From Mimachlamys varia (taxonomy: Eukaryota; Mollusca; Bivalvia; Pectinida; Pectinidae): 64,000 bases of DNA. This document shows positions 1 through 14,587 of this stretch, one piece after another; positions within the stretch are counted from its first letter, which is position 1; each line of letters begins with the position of its first letter. The stretch spans positions 22,442,757-22,506,756 of the forward strand of contig OX392543.1 in NCBI GenBank assembly GCA_947623455.1, written 5' to 3'. The translations under genes were made by a program, and so were the position numbers. The notes beneath the pieces were generated by a model. That model saw only the letters and a program-made list of their open reading frames with translations, did not search any database and was not told where the DNA came from.

Positions 1-3000
1 ATTGATCAGTTTAAGTGGAATGAATATTTCCGTTTATCATCTGATTGGTTGAGATCAATCATTTTTTTGAAGGAATATATTAGAGCCCGTAATGAACGAT
101 TTCATCATCTAGGAAACCCTTCTTGAATATATAATATTCTTGTTGACAGGATATTATTATTTTGTATATAGGTACTTCTGAAGACGTACCTTTTCACGTT
201 TGCATATTAGTGACAACTTAGACGTCATGTATATACTGACATTTGTTTATCTACAGTAGATGTAGTTCGTATTTATTTGCGATTTTTTATATTATCACAT
301 TAGCTTAGATTGTAATTACTTCTTTATTTATGCAGTGTAAGTATCAAATTATTATCTACATGTTGTGAAGCGCTTTAGAGTAATTTTACAAATTATATAG
401 AGCGCTATATAAATGTTGTATATTATAATTATTATTATTATAATTATATGCATTTAACCTCACTTTTAAACGAAACGGATCCAACAAACATTTGATGCAA
501 CACACGGTATAACTGAACATTTTTTCAGTGCATTGCTTTATAAACAAGATTAGTTTGCATTAGCAAAACTGATTTCAAATTGCCTCTGTACTTGATTCAT
601 TGTGGTTGTATTGAAACAATTCTGTCAGCCTTATTTTAGAACTACCTACACACTGTTCGTTTGTGTTCAATGGGTCTAACCAAAGGATGTTTTCAAAAGG
701 TTGATTATCAAGTAATCAATAAGGTTGACAGTAATAATTTTGTTTCCTCTTTTCCTATATCTAAAGTTTGAAAATAATTGAATGAAAAATATCGTATTGT
801 TTCCTTTGATTCATGTGTTTGTTTCTTTTTTCTTTCATATAATTTATACACATGCCCCGTTATGACTGGATACAACAACAGTTGGTAAGTAATTGATTAT
901 CATATCTATCAATAAGCATTTGCATAAGCTGACCTTCCCTGCAGAGTTCCGTGCTCAAAACTCATTTCAGCCATTTTAATTTTTTGAATACTGTTTCTTT
1001 ATTTCGGTAATAACTAGATGTAAGATTTCTTTTTATTGTTTTACATGGTAAATATCATATAACTTTGTTTATTTTTATTAATATGTCCAACTGGGATGTT
1101 CATTTCTTTAAATTTACAAATGTTAACAGAGTAACCGATTATCATTCTACTATATATTGTCTAAATGAAATGTTTCATCTTTATTGATCAGGTGAAGTGA
1201 AATGAATATTTCCGTTTATCATCTGATTGGTTGATAGCAATCATTTTTTTTGAAGGAATATATTAAGCCCGTAATGAACGATTTCATCATCTAGGAAACC
1301 CTTCTTGAATATGTAATATTCTTGTTGACAGGATATTATTATTTTGTATATATGCATTTAACCTCACTTTTAAACGAAACGGATCCAACAAACATTTGAT
1401 GCAACACACGGTATAACTGAACATTTTTTCAGTGCATTGCTTTATAAACAAGATGAGTTTGCATTAGCAAGACTGATTTCAAATTGCCTCTGTACTTGAT
1501 TCATTGTGGTTGTATTGAAACAATTCTGTCAGCCTTATTTTAGAACTACCTACACACTGTTCGTTTGTGTTCAATGGGTCTAACCAAAGGATGTTTTCAA
1601 AAGGTTGATTATCAAGTAATCAATAAGGTTGACGGTAATAATTTTGTTTCCTCTTTTCCTATTTCAAAAGTTGAAAAATAATTGAATGATAAGTATCGTA
1701 TTGTCTTTGTTGATTCATGTGTTTGTTCCTTTTCTGTTTCATATGATTTATACACATGCCCCTTTATGACTGGATACAGAAGAAGCTCGTAAGTAATTGA
1801 TTATCATATCTATCAATAAGCTGACCCTCCCTGCAGTGTTCCGTGCTCAAAACTCATTTCAGCCGTTTTAATTTTTTTAAATGCTGTTTCTTTATTTCGG
1901 TAATAATTAGATGTAAGATTTCTTTTTATTGTTTTACATGGTAAATATCATATAACTTTGTTTTTTTTATTAATATGTCCAACTGGGATGTTCATTTCTT
2001 TAAATTTACAAAAGTTAACAGAGTAACCGATTACCATTGTACTATATATTGTCTAAATGAAATGTTTCATCTTTATTGATCAGTTTAAGTGGAATGAATA
2101 TTTCCGTTTATCATCTGATTGGTTGAGATCAATAATTTTTTTTGAAGGAATATATTAGAGCCCGTAATGAACGATTTCATCATCTAGGAAACCCTTCTTG
2201 AATATATAATATTCTTGTTGACAGGATATTATTATTTTGTATATATGCATTTAACCTCACTTTTAAACGAAACGGATCCAACAAACATTTGATGCAACAC
2301 ACGGTATAACTGAACATTTTTTCAGTGCATTGCTTTATAAACAAGATTAGTTTGCATTAGCAAAACTGATTTCAAATTGCCTCTGTACTTGATTCATTGT
2401 GGTTGTATTGAAACAATTCTGTCAGCCTTATTTTAGAACTACCTACACACTGTTCGTTTGTGTTCAATGGGTCTAACCAAAGGATATTTTCAAAAGGTTG
2501 ATTATCAAGTAATCAATAAGGTTGACAGTAATAATTTTGTTTCCTCTTTTTCCTATTTCTAAAGTTGGAAAATAATTGAATGAAAAGTATCGTATTGTTT
2601 CCGTTGATTCATGTGTTTGTTTCTTTTTTGTTTCATATTATTTATACACATGCCCCGTTATGACTGGATACAACAACAGTTGGTAAGTAATTGATTATCA
2701 TATCTATCAATAGGCATTTGCATAAGCTGATCCTCCCTGCAGTGTTCCGTGCTCAAAACTCATTTCAGCCGTTTTAATTTTTTTAAATGCTGTTTCTTTA
2801 TTTCAGTATAATTAGATGTAAGATTTCTTTTTATTGTTTTACATGGTAAATATCATATAACTTTGTTTTTTTTATTAATATGTCCAACTGGGATGTTCAT
2901 TTCTTTAAATTTACAAAAGTTAACAGAGTAACCGATTACCATTGTACTATATATTGTCTAAATGAAATGTTTCATCTTTATTGATCAGTTTAAGTGAAAT

Positions 3001-6000
3001 GAATATTTCCGTTTATCATCTGATTGGTTGATAGCAATCATTTTTTTTTGAAGGAATATATTAAGCCCGTAATGAACGATTTCATCATCTAGATAACCCT
3101 TCTTGAATATGTAATATTCTTGTTGACAGGATATTATTATTTTGTATATATGCATTTAACCTCCCTTTTAAACGAAACGGACCCAACAAACATTTGATGC
3201 AACACACGGTATAACTGAACATTTTTTCAGTGCATTGCTTTATAAACAAGATTAGTTTGCATTAGCAAAACTGATTTCAAATTGCCTCTGTACTTGATTC
3301 ATTGTGGTTGTATTGAAACAATTCTGTCAGCCTTATTTTAGAACTACCTAAAAACCTGTTCGTTTGTGTTCAATGGGTCTAACCAAAGGATGTTTTCAAA
3401 AGGTTGATTATCAAGTAATCAATAAGGTTGACAGTAATAATTTTGTTTCCTCTTTTCCTATATCTAAAGTTGGAAAATAATTGAATGAAAAGTATCGTAT
3501 TGTTTCCGTTGATTCATGTGTTTGTTTCTTTTTTGTTTCATATAATTTATACACATGCCCCGTTATGACTGGATACAACAACAGCTCGTAAGTAATTGAT
3601 TATCATATCTATCAATAAGCATTTGCATAAGCTGACCTTCCCTGCAGAGTTCCGTGCTCAAAACTCATTTCAGCCATTTTAATTTTTTAAATACTGTTTC
3701 GTTATTTCGGTAATAATTACATGTAAGATTTCTTTGTATTGTTTTACATGGTAAATATCATATAACTTTGTTTTTTTTTATTAATATGTCCAACTGGGAT
3801 GTTCATTTTTTTAAATTTACAAATGTTAACAGAGTAACCGATTATCATTCTACTATATATTGTCTAAATGAAATGTTTCATCTTTATTGATCAGGTGAAG
3901 TGAAATGAATATTTCCGTTTATCATTTGATTGGTTGATAGCAATAATTTTTTTTTGAAGGAATATATTAAGCCCGTAATGAACGATTTCATCATCTAGGT
4001 AACCCTTCTTGAATATGTAATATTCTTGTTGACAGGATATTATTATTTTGTATATATGCATTTAACCTCACTTTTAAACGAAACGGATCCAACAAACATT
4101 TGATGCAACACACGGTATAACTGAACATTTTTTCAGTGCATTGCTTTATAAACAAGATTAGTTTGCATTAGCAAGACTGATTTCAAATTGCCTCTGTACT
4201 TGATTCATTGTGGTTGTATTGAAACAATTCTGTCAGCCTTACTTAAGAACTACCTACACACTGTTCGTTTGTGTTCAATGGGTCTAACCAAAGGATGTTT
4301 TCAAAAGGTTGATTATCAAGTAATCAATAAGGTTGACAGTAATAATTTTGTTTCCTCTTTTTCTATTTCTAAAGTTGGAAAATAATTGAATGAAAAGTAT
4401 CGTATTGTTTCCGTTGATTCATGTGTTTGTTTCTTTTTTGTTTCATATAATTTATACACATGCCCCGTTATGACTGGATACAACAACAGTTGGTAAGTAA
4501 TTGATTATCATATCTATCAATAAGCATTTGCATAAGCTGACCCTCACTGCAGTGTTCCGTGCTCAAAACTCATTTCAGCCGTTTTAATTTTTTAAATGCT
4601 GTTTCTATATTTCAGTATAATTAGATGTAAGATTTCTTTTTATTGTTTTACATGGTAAATATCATATAACTTTGTTTTTTTTATTAATATGTCCAACTGG
4701 GATGTTCCTTTCTTTAAATTTACAAAAGTTAACAGAGTAACCGATTACCATTGTACTATATATTGTCTAAATGAAATGTTTCATCTTTATTGAACAGTTT
4801 AAGTGGAATGAATATTTCCGTTTATCATCTGATTGGTTGAGATCAATCATTTTTTTTGAAGGAATATATTAGAGCCCGTAATGAACGATTTCATCATCTA
4901 GGAAACCCTTCTTGAATATATAATATTCTTGTTGACAGGATATTATTATTTTGTATACATGCATTTAACCTCACTTTTAAACGAAACGGATCCAACAAAC
5001 ATTTGATGCAACACACGGTATAACTGAACATTTTTTCAGTGCATTGCTTTATAAACAAGATTAGTTTGCATTAGCAAAACTGATTTCAAATTGCCTCTGT
5101 ACTTGATTCATTGTGGTTGTATTGAAACAATTCTGTCAGCCTTATTTTAGAACTACCTACACACTGTTCGTTTGTGTTCAATGGGTCTAACCAAAGGATG
5201 TTTTCAAAAGGTTGATTATCAAGTAATCAATAAGGTTGACAGTAATAATTTTGTTTCCTCTTTTCCTATATCTAAAGTTGGAAAATAATTGAATGAAAAG
5301 TATCGTATTGTTTCCGTTGATTCATGTGTTTGTTTCTTTTTTGTTTCATATAATTTATACACATGCCCCGTTATGACTGGATACAACAACAGTTGGTAAG
5401 TAATTGATTATCATATCTATCAATAAGCATTTGCATAAGCTGACCTTCCCTGCAGAGTTCCGTGCTCAAACCTCATTTCAGCCATTTTAATTTTTTAAAT
5501 ACTGTTTCTTTATTTCGGTAATAATTACATGTAAGATTTCTTTGTATTGTTTTACATGGTAAATATCATATAACTTTGTTTTTTTTTATTAATATGTCCA
5601 ACTGGGATGTTCATTTTTTTAAATTTACAAATGTTAACAGAGTAACCGATTATCATTCTACTATATATTGTCTAAATGAAATGTTTCATCTTTATTGATC
5701 AGGTGAAGTGAAATGAATATTTCCGTTTATCATCTGATTGGTTAATAGCAATCATTTTTTTTTGAAGGAATATATTAAGCCCGTAATGAACGATTTCATC
5801 ATCTAGGTAACCCTTCTTGAATATGTAATATTCTTGTTGACAGGATATTATTATTTTGTATATATGCATTTAACCTCACTTTTAAACGAAACGGATCCAA
5901 CAAACATTTGATGCAACACACGGTATAACTGAACATTTTTTCAGTGCATTGCTTTATAAACAAGATTAGTTTGCATTAGCAAGACTGATTTCAAATTGCC

Positions 6001-6920
6001 TCTGTACTTGATTCATTGTGGTTGTATTGAAACAATTCTGTCAGCCTTATTTTAGAACTACCTACACACTGTTCGTTTGTGTTCAATGGGTCTAACCAAA
6101 GGATGTTTTCAAAAGGTTGATTATCAAGTAATCAATAAGGTTGACAGTAATAATTTTGTTTCCTCTTTTTCTATTTCTAAAGTTGGAAAATAATTGAATG
6201 ATAAGTATCGTATTGTTTCCGTTGATTCATGTGTTTGTTTCTTTTTTGTTTCATATAATTTATACACATGCCCCGTTATGACTGGATACAACAACAGCTG
6301 CTCGTAAGTAATTGATTATCATATCTATCAATAAGCATTTACATAAGCTGACCCTCCCTGCAGTGTTCCGTGCTCAAAACTCATTTCAGCCGTTTTAATT
6401 TTTTAAATGCTGTTTCTTTATTTCAGTATAATAAGATGTAAGATTTCTTTTTATTGTTTTACATGGTAAATATTATATAACTTTGTTTTTTTATTAATAT
6501 GTCCAACTGGGATGTTCATTTCTTTAAATTTACAAAAGTTAACAGAGTAACCGATTACCATTGTACTATATATTGTCTAAATGAAATGTTTCATCTTTAT
6601 TGATCAGTTTAAGTGAAATGAATATTTCCGTTTATCATCTGATTGGTTGATAGCAATCTTTTTTTTTGAATGAATATATTAGAGCCCGTAATGAACGATT
6701 TCATCATCTAGGAAACCCTTCTTGAATATATAATATTCTTGTTGACAGGATATTATTATTTTGTATATATGCATTTAACCTCACTTTTAAACGAAACGGA
6801 TCCAACAAACATTTGATGCAACACACGGTATAACTGAACATTTTTTCAGTGCATTGCTTTATAAACAAGATTAGTTTGCATTAGCAAGACTGATTTCAAA
6901 TTGCCTCTGTACTTGATTCA
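1..6920 (+). repeat. Satellite array 1, family A monomers (~905 bp)
   Basis: About seven and a half tandem monomers lie head to tail. The landmark tgcatttaacctc recurs near 449, 1354, 2246, 3151, 4054, 4959, 5865 and 6769, giving a period of about 892-906 bp. Copies differ by a few percent, mostly single substitutions and T-run length changes. Each carries a conserved block reading TATACACATGCCCC and then ATGACTGGATACAACAACAG followed by GTAAG. Every monomer has stops and frame breaks, so I do not call a gene. The array begins before the window. Confidence 0.95.
171..444 (+). mobile_element. Short retroelement (SINE or LINE 3' tail) inserted in a satellite monomer
   Basis: The first monomer is interrupted between ttttgtatata and tatgcattt, where other monomers are continuous, so the insert is about 275 bp. 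Its right end has the agcgcttt...agcgctatataaatgt motif followed by an (ATT)n tract, a 3' tail often seen on non-LTR elements of marine invertebrates. The short TATA flanks may be a target duplication. I see no coding sequence in it and cannot name the family. Confidence 0.7.
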
Positions 6921-8208
6921 GACACACAACTTTTCTTCTTCCCTTTACTAGAATAACAAAAGTTTCCTATAAATACGATCAACTATTCTGCAATGCGACT
7001 TTTCTTCTTTCCTTGTCAAGTATTACAATTATTTCCCATCAATATGATTAACTATTCTGCAATGTAATATGACAAAATATTTGTATATGTTTGTCGAAAG
7101 TTTAGTGTACATCGACTAGACCAAACAAAACATATCCAGACTGATTCATCAAGCCTCTTTATACCATTTTATAAGTTTGCATACGTTAAATTTATTTCAA
7201 ATTGCCCCTGCAAAAGGTGGCTCCTCAAGTAATCAATAACGTTTACAGTTATTAATGCGTTTTCTCTTTTTTTCTTCAAAAGGTTAAAAAATATTTGAAC
7301 GATAAGTACTCTTTTGTCTATGCTGATACCTGTTTTTGTTCTTTTGCTTTGTTCCATATACACATCTGCCCCTCTATGACTGGATACAACAACAGAATGT
7401 AAGTTATTTCTTTTCATAACTATAAACTTCAAGTCTTTAAATAATGTTTCATTATTTCGGTGTACCTAGATGTAATATCTTGTTCTATTGTCTTTCATGG
7501 TTAATATCCTAATATGTTTTTTTTATAAAATGGCAAAGTGAGGGGTTCGTTTTTTTTAATTTACACATGTTAACAGAAAAACTGATTATGATTGTAATAT
7601 ATATTGTCTTAATCAAATTATTCTTCATTATTGATTTGCTCTAGCAAAAAGAATATTTCCCTATATCACCTAATCTGATTAGTCGTAATAAATCATTTTT
7701 ATTAAAGGAATTTATTGAAGCTCGACCTATACGATTCCATCATCACGCTGATCCTTCTTTGTTGACAGGATATTAATATTTGTATATGCATTAACCCTCA
7801 CTTTTAAACAAAACGTATCTGGCGAACATTTCATGCAACATTCGTTTTAAATTATCATTTCGTAGTGAATGGCTTAATGAAAAAGATTTATTGAAGTCAA
7901 ATAGAGAATGGCAGCTGAAAAAGTATTATCATATAGACTAATGTACCTGAGTTATTTTAATCAAGAATAAACAAGGACAAAAATTAAATTGGAAAGCTGT
8001 TATAACTTCAAGGATTTAATAACTTCAATACCCACGAGTTTTCATTTTTCCTTGTCAAGCATTACAATGGTTTCCCATCAATATGATCAACTATTCTGCA
8101 ATGTAATATGACAAAACGTTTGTATATTTTTGTCGAAAGTTCAGTGTACATCAACTAGACCAAGTAAAATATAACTGATTCATAAAGCCTCTTTATATAA
8201 TTTTATTA
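6921..8208 (+). repeat. Family B satellite segment 1
   Basis: This 1,288-bp block joins family A at ttgattca/gacacacaac and returns to A at gtttgcattagc. It is a related but distinct monomer, roughly 70-80% similar to A over shared parts. It contains about 390 bp that family A lacks, running from the gaatggcttaatgaaaaag region to cctctttatataatttt. It is nearly identical to the blocks at 14,588 and 20,981. Confidence 0.9.
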
Positions 8209-11200
8209 GTTTGCATTAGCAAGACTGATTTCAAATTGCCTCTGTACTTGATTCATTGTGGTTGTATTGAAACAATTCTGTCAGCCTTATTTTAGAACTA
8301 CCTACACACTGTTCGTTTGTGTTCAATGGGTCTAACCAAAGGATGTTTTCAAAAGGTTGATTATCAAGTAATCAATAAGGTTGACAGTAATAATTTTGTT
8401 TCCTCTTTTCCTATTTCAAAAGTTGGAAAATAATTGAATGAAAAGTGTCGTATTGTTTCCGTTGATTCATGTGTTTGTTTCTTTTTTGTTTCATATAATT
8501 TATACACATACCCCTTTATGACTGGATACAACAACAGATCGTAAGTAATTGATTATCATATCTATCAATAAGCATTTGCATAAGCTGACCCTCCCTGCAG
8601 TGTTCCGTGCTCAAAACTCATTTCAGCCGTTTTAATTTTTTAAATGCTGTTTCTTTATTTCAGTATAATTAGATGTAAGATTTCTTTTTATTGTTTTACA
8701 TGGTAAATATCATATAACTTTGTTTTTTTTATTAATATGTCCAACTGGGATGTTCATTTCTTTATATTTACAAAAGTTAACAGAGTAACCGATTACCATT
8801 GTACTATATATTGTCTAAATGAAATGTTTCATCTTTATTGATCAGTTTAAGTGGAATGAATATTTCCGTTTATCATCTGATTGGTTGAGATCAATCATTT
8901 TTTTTGAAGGAATATATAAGAGCCCGTAATGAACGATTTCATCATCTTGGAAACCCTTCTTGAATATATAATATTCTTGTTGACAGGATATTATTATTTT
9001 GTATATATGCATTTAACCTCACTTTTAAACGAAACGGATCCAACAAACATTTGATGCAACACACGGTATAACTGAACATTTTTTCAGTGCATTGCTTTAT
9101 AAACAAGATTAGTTTGCATTAGCAAGACTGATTTCAAATTGCCTCTGTACTTGATTCATTGTGGTTGTATTGAAACAATTCTGTCAGCCTTATTTTAGAA
9201 CTACCTACACACTGTTCGTTTGTGTTCAATGGGTCTAACCAAAGGATGTTTTCAAAAGGTTGATTATCAAGTAATCAATAAGGTTGACAGTAATAATTTT
9301 GTTTCCTCTTTTCCTATTTCAAAAGTTGAAAAATAATTGAATGATAAGTATCGTATTGTCTTCGTTGATTCATGAGTTTGTCCCTTTTTTGTTTCATATA
9401 ATTTATACACATGCCCCTTTATGACTGGATACAACAACAGCTGCTCGTAAGTAATTGATTATCATATCTATCAATAAGCATTTGCATAAGCTGATCCTCC
9501 CTGCAGTGTTCCGTGCTCAAAACTCATTTCAGCCGTTTTAATTTTTTTAAATGCTGTTTCTTTATTTCAGTATAATTAGATGTAAGATTTCTTTTTATTG
9601 TTTTACATGGTAAATATCATATAACTTTGTTTTTTTTATTAATATGTCCAACTGGGATGTTCATTTCTTTAAATTTACAAAAGTTAACAGAGTAACCGAT
9701 TACCATTGTACTATATATTGTCTAAATGAAATGTTTCATCTTTATTGATCAGTTTAAGTGAAATGAATATTTCCGTTTATCATCTGATTGGTTGAGATCA
9801 ATCATTTTTTTTGAAGGAATATATTAGAGCCCGTAATGAACGATTTCATCATCTAGGAAACCCTTCTTGAATATGCAATATTCTTGTTGACAGAATATTA
9901 TTATTTTGTATATATGCATTTAACCTCCCTTTTACACGAAACGGACCCAACAAACATTTGATGCAACACACGGTATAACTGAACATTTTTTCAGTGCATT
10001 GCTTTATAAACAAGATTAGTTTGCATTAGCAAAACTGATTTCAAATTGCCTCTGTACTTGATTCATTGTGGTTGTATTGAAACAATTCTGTCAGCCTTAT
10101 TTTAGAACTACCTAAAAACCTGTTCGTTTGTGTTCAATGGGTCTAACCAAAGGATGTTTTCAAAAGGTTGATTATCAAGTAATCAATAAGGTTGACAGTA
10201 ATAATTTTGTTTCCTCTTTTCCTATATCTAAAGTTGGAAAATAATTGAATGAAAAGTATCGTATTGTTTCCGTTGATTCATGTGTTTGTTTCTTTTTTGT
10301 TTCATATAATTTATACACATGCCCCGTTATGACTGGATACAACAACAGCTCGTAAGTAATTGATTATCATATCTATCAATAAGCATTTGCATAAGCTGAC
10401 CTTCCCTGCAGAGTTCCGTGCTCAAAACTCATTTCAGCCATTTTAATTTTTTAAATACTGTTTCTTTATTTCGGTAATAATTAAATGTAAGATTTCTTTG
10501 TATTGTTTTAGATGGTAAATATCATATAACTTTGTTTTTTTTTATTAATATGTCCAACTGGGATGTTCATTTTTTTAAATTTACAAATGTTAACAGAGTA
10601 ACCGATTATCATTCTACTATATATTGTCTAAATGAAATGTTTCATCTTTATTGATCAGGTGAAGTGAAATGAATATTTCCGTTTATCATTTGATTGGTTG
10701 ATAGCAATAATTTTTTTTAAAGGAATATATTAAGACCGTAATGAACGATTTCATCATCTAGGTAACCCTTCTTGAATATGTAATATTCTTGTTGACAGGA
10801 TATTATTATTTTGTATATATGCATTTAACCTCACTTTTAAACGAAACGGATCCAACAAACATTTGATGCAACACACGGTATAACTGAACATTTTTTCAGT
10901 GCATTGCTTTATAAACAAGATTAGTTTGCATTAGCAAGACTGATTTCAAATTGCCTCTGTACTTGATTCATTGTGGTTGTATTGAAACAATTCTGTCAGC
11001 CTTATTTTAGAACTACCTACACACTGTTCGTTTGTGTTCAATGGGTCTAACCAAAGGATGTTTTCAAAAGGTTGATTATCAAGTAATCAATAAGGTTGAC
11101 AGTAATAATTTTGTTTCCTCTTTTTCTATTTCTAAAGTTGGAAAATAATTGAATGAAAAGTATCGTATTGTTTCCGTTGATTCATGTGTTTGTTTCTTTT

Positions 11201-14200
11201 TTGTTTCATATAATTTATACACATGCCCCGTTATGACTGGATACAACAACAGTTCGTAAGTAATTGATTATCATATCTATCAATAAGCATTTGCATAAGC
11301 TGACCCTCCCTGCAGTGTTCCGTGCTCAAAACTCATTTCAGCCGTTTTAATTTTTTAAATGCTGTTTCTATATTTCAGTATAATTAGATGTAAGATTTCT
11401 TTTTATTGTTTTACATGGTAAATATCATATAACTTTGTTTTTTTTATTAATATGTCCAACTGGGATGTTCCTTTCTTTAAATTTACAAAAGTTAACAGAG
11501 TAACCGATTACCATTGTACTATATATTGTCTAAATGAAATGTTTCATCTTTATTGAACAGTTTAAGTGGAATGAATATTTCCGTTTATCATCTGATTTGT
11601 TGAGATCAATCATTTTTTTTGAAGGAATATATTAGAGCCCGTAATGAACGATTTCATCATCTAGGAAACCCTTCTTGAATATATAATATTCTTGTTGACA
11701 GGATATTATTATTTTGTATATATGCATTTAACCTCACTTTTAAACGAAACGGATCCAACAAACATTTGATGCAACACACGGTATAACTGAACATTTTTTC
11801 AGTGCATTGCTTTATAAACAAGATTAGTTTGCATTAGCAAAACTGATTTCAAATTGCCTCTGTACTTGATTCATTGTGGTTGTATTGAAACAATTCTTTC
11901 AACCATATTTTAGAACTACCTACACACTGTTCGTTTGTGTTCAATGGGTCTAACCAAAGGATGTTTTCAAAAGGTTGATTATCAAGTAATCAATAAGGTT
12001 GACAGTAATAATTTTGTTTCCTCTTTTCCTATATCTAAAGTTGGAAAATAATTGAATGAAAAGTATCGTATTGTTTCCGTTGATTCATGTGTTTGTTTCT
12101 TTTTTGTTTCATATAATTTATACACATGCCCCGTTATGACTGGATACAACAACAGTTGGTAAGTAATTGATTATCATATCTATCAATAAGCATTTGCATA
12201 AGCTGACCTTCCCTGCAGAGTTCCGTGCTCAAACCTCATTTCAGCCATTTTAATTTTTTAAATACTGTTTCTTTATTTCGGTAATAATTACATGTAAGAT
12301 TTCTTTGTATTGTTTTACATGGTAAATATCATATAACTTTGTTTTTTTTTATTAATATGTCCAACTGGGATGTTCTTTTTTTAAATTTACAAATGTTAAC
12401 AGAGTAACCGATTATCATTCTACTATATATTGTCTAAATGAAATGTTTCATCTTTATTGATCAGGTGAAGTGAAATGAATATTTCCGTTTATCATCTGAT
12501 TGGTTAATAGCAATCATTTTTTTTTTGAAGGAATATATTAAGCCCGTAATGAACGATTTCATCATCTAGGTAACCCTTCTTGAATATGTAATATTCTTGT
12601 TGACAGGATATTATTATTTTGTATATATGCATTTAACCTCACTTTTAAACGAAACGGATCCAACAAACATTTGATGCAACACACGGTATAACTGAACATT
12701 TTTTCAGTGCATTGCTTTATAAACAAGATTAGTTTGCATTAGCAAGACTGATTTCAAATTGCCTCTGTACTTGATTCATTGTGGTTGTATTGAAACAATT
12801 CTGTCAGCCTTATTTTAGAACTACCTACACACTGTTCGTTTGTGTTCAATGGGTCTAACCAAAGGATGTTTTCAAAAGGTTGATTATCAAGTAATCAATA
12901 AGGTTGACAGTAATAATTTTGTTTCCTCTTTTTCTATTTCTAAAGTTGGAAAATAATTGAATGATAAGTATCGTATTTTTTCCGTTGATTCATGTGTTTG
13001 TTTCTTTTTTGTTTCATATAATTTATACACATGCCCCGTTATGACTGGATACAACAACAGCTGCTCGTAAGTAATTGATTATCATATCTATCAATAAGCA
13101 TTTACATAAGCTGACCCTCCCTGCAGTGTTCCGTGCTCAAAACTCATTTCAGCCGTTTTAATTTTTTAAATGCTGTTTCTTTATTTCAGTATAATAAGAT
13201 GTAAGATTTCTTTTTATTGTTTTACATGGTAAATATCATATAACTTTGTTTTTTTTTATTAATATGTCCAACTGGGATGTTCATTTCTTTAAATTTACAA
13301 AAGTTAACAGAGTAACCGATTACCATTGTACTATATATTGTCTAAATGAAATGTTTCATCTTTATTGATCAGTTTAAGTGGAATGAATATTTCCGTTTAT
13401 CATCTGATTGGTTGAGATCAATCATTTTTTTTGAAGGAATATATTAGAGCCCGTAATGAACGATTTCATCATCTAGGAAACCCTTCTTGAATATATAATA
13501 TTCTTGTTGACAGGATATTATTATTTTGTATACATGCATTTAACCTCACTTTTAAACGAAACGGATCCAACAAACATTTGATGCAACACACGGTATAACT
13601 GAACATTTTTTCAGTGCATTGCTTTATAAACAAGATTAGTTTGCATTAGCAAGACTGATTTCAAATTGCCTCTGTACTTGATTCATTGTGGTTGTATTGA
13701 AACAATTTTGTCAGCCTTATTTTAGAACTACCTACACACTGTTCGTTTGTGTTCAATGGGTCTAACCAAAGGATGTTTTCAAAAGGTTGATTATCAAGTA
13801 ATCAATAAGGTTGACAGTAATAATTTTGTTTCCTCTTTTTCTATTTCTAAAGTTGGAAAATAATTGAATGAAAAGTATCGTATTGTTTCCGTTGATTCAT
13901 GTGTTTGTTTCTTTTTTGTTTCATATAATTTATACACATGCCCCGTTATGACTGGATACAACAACAGTTGGTAAGTAATTGATTATCATATCTATCAATA
14001 AGCATTTGCATAAGCTGACCCTCCCTGCAGTGTTCCGTGCTCAAAACTCATTTCAGCCGTTTTAATTTTTTAAATGCTGTTTCTTTATTTCAGTATAATT
14101 AGATGTAAGATTTCTTTTTATTGTTTTACATGGTAAATATCATATAACTTTGTTTTTTTATTAATATGTCCAACTGGGATGTTCATTTCTTTAAATTTAC

Positions 14201-14587
14201 AAAAGTTAACAGAGTAACCGATTACCATTGTACTATATATTGTCTAAATGAAATGTTTCATCTTTATTGATCAGTTTAAGTGGAATGAATATTTCCGTTT
14301 ATCATCTGATTGGTTGAGATCAATAATTTTTTTTGAAGGAATATATTAGAGCCCGTAATGAACGATTTCATCATCTAGGAAACCCTTCTTGAATATATAA
14401 TATTCTTGTTGACAGGATATTATTATTTTGTATACATGCATTTAACCTCACTTTTAAACGAAACGGATCCAACAAACATTTGATGCAACACACGGTATAA
14501 CTGAACATTTTTTCAGTGCATTGCTTTATAAACAAGATTAGTTTGCATTAGCAAGACTGATTTCAAATTGCCTCTGTACTTGATTCA
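8209..14587 (+). repeat. Satellite array 2, family A monomers
   Basis: Seven monomers of about 905 bp, with landmarks near 9,006, 9,913, 10,819, 11,722, 12,627, 13,534 and 14,438. Variants specific to individual monomers of array 1 recur here about 6,763 bp downstream: the cctaaaaacc variant at 3347/10111, ctgctcg at 6298/13061, and tttctatatttcag near 4612/11366. Much of this array is therefore a block duplication of array 1 rather than independently amplified single units. Confidence 0.95.

Noticed and set aside
7169..7432. An 87-codon minus-strand open frame repeated at 14,841-15,104 with one residue changed
   Set aside because: The identity reflects homogenised satellite copies. The frame crosses the conserved block antisense, is absent or broken in other monomers, and has no recognisable domain.
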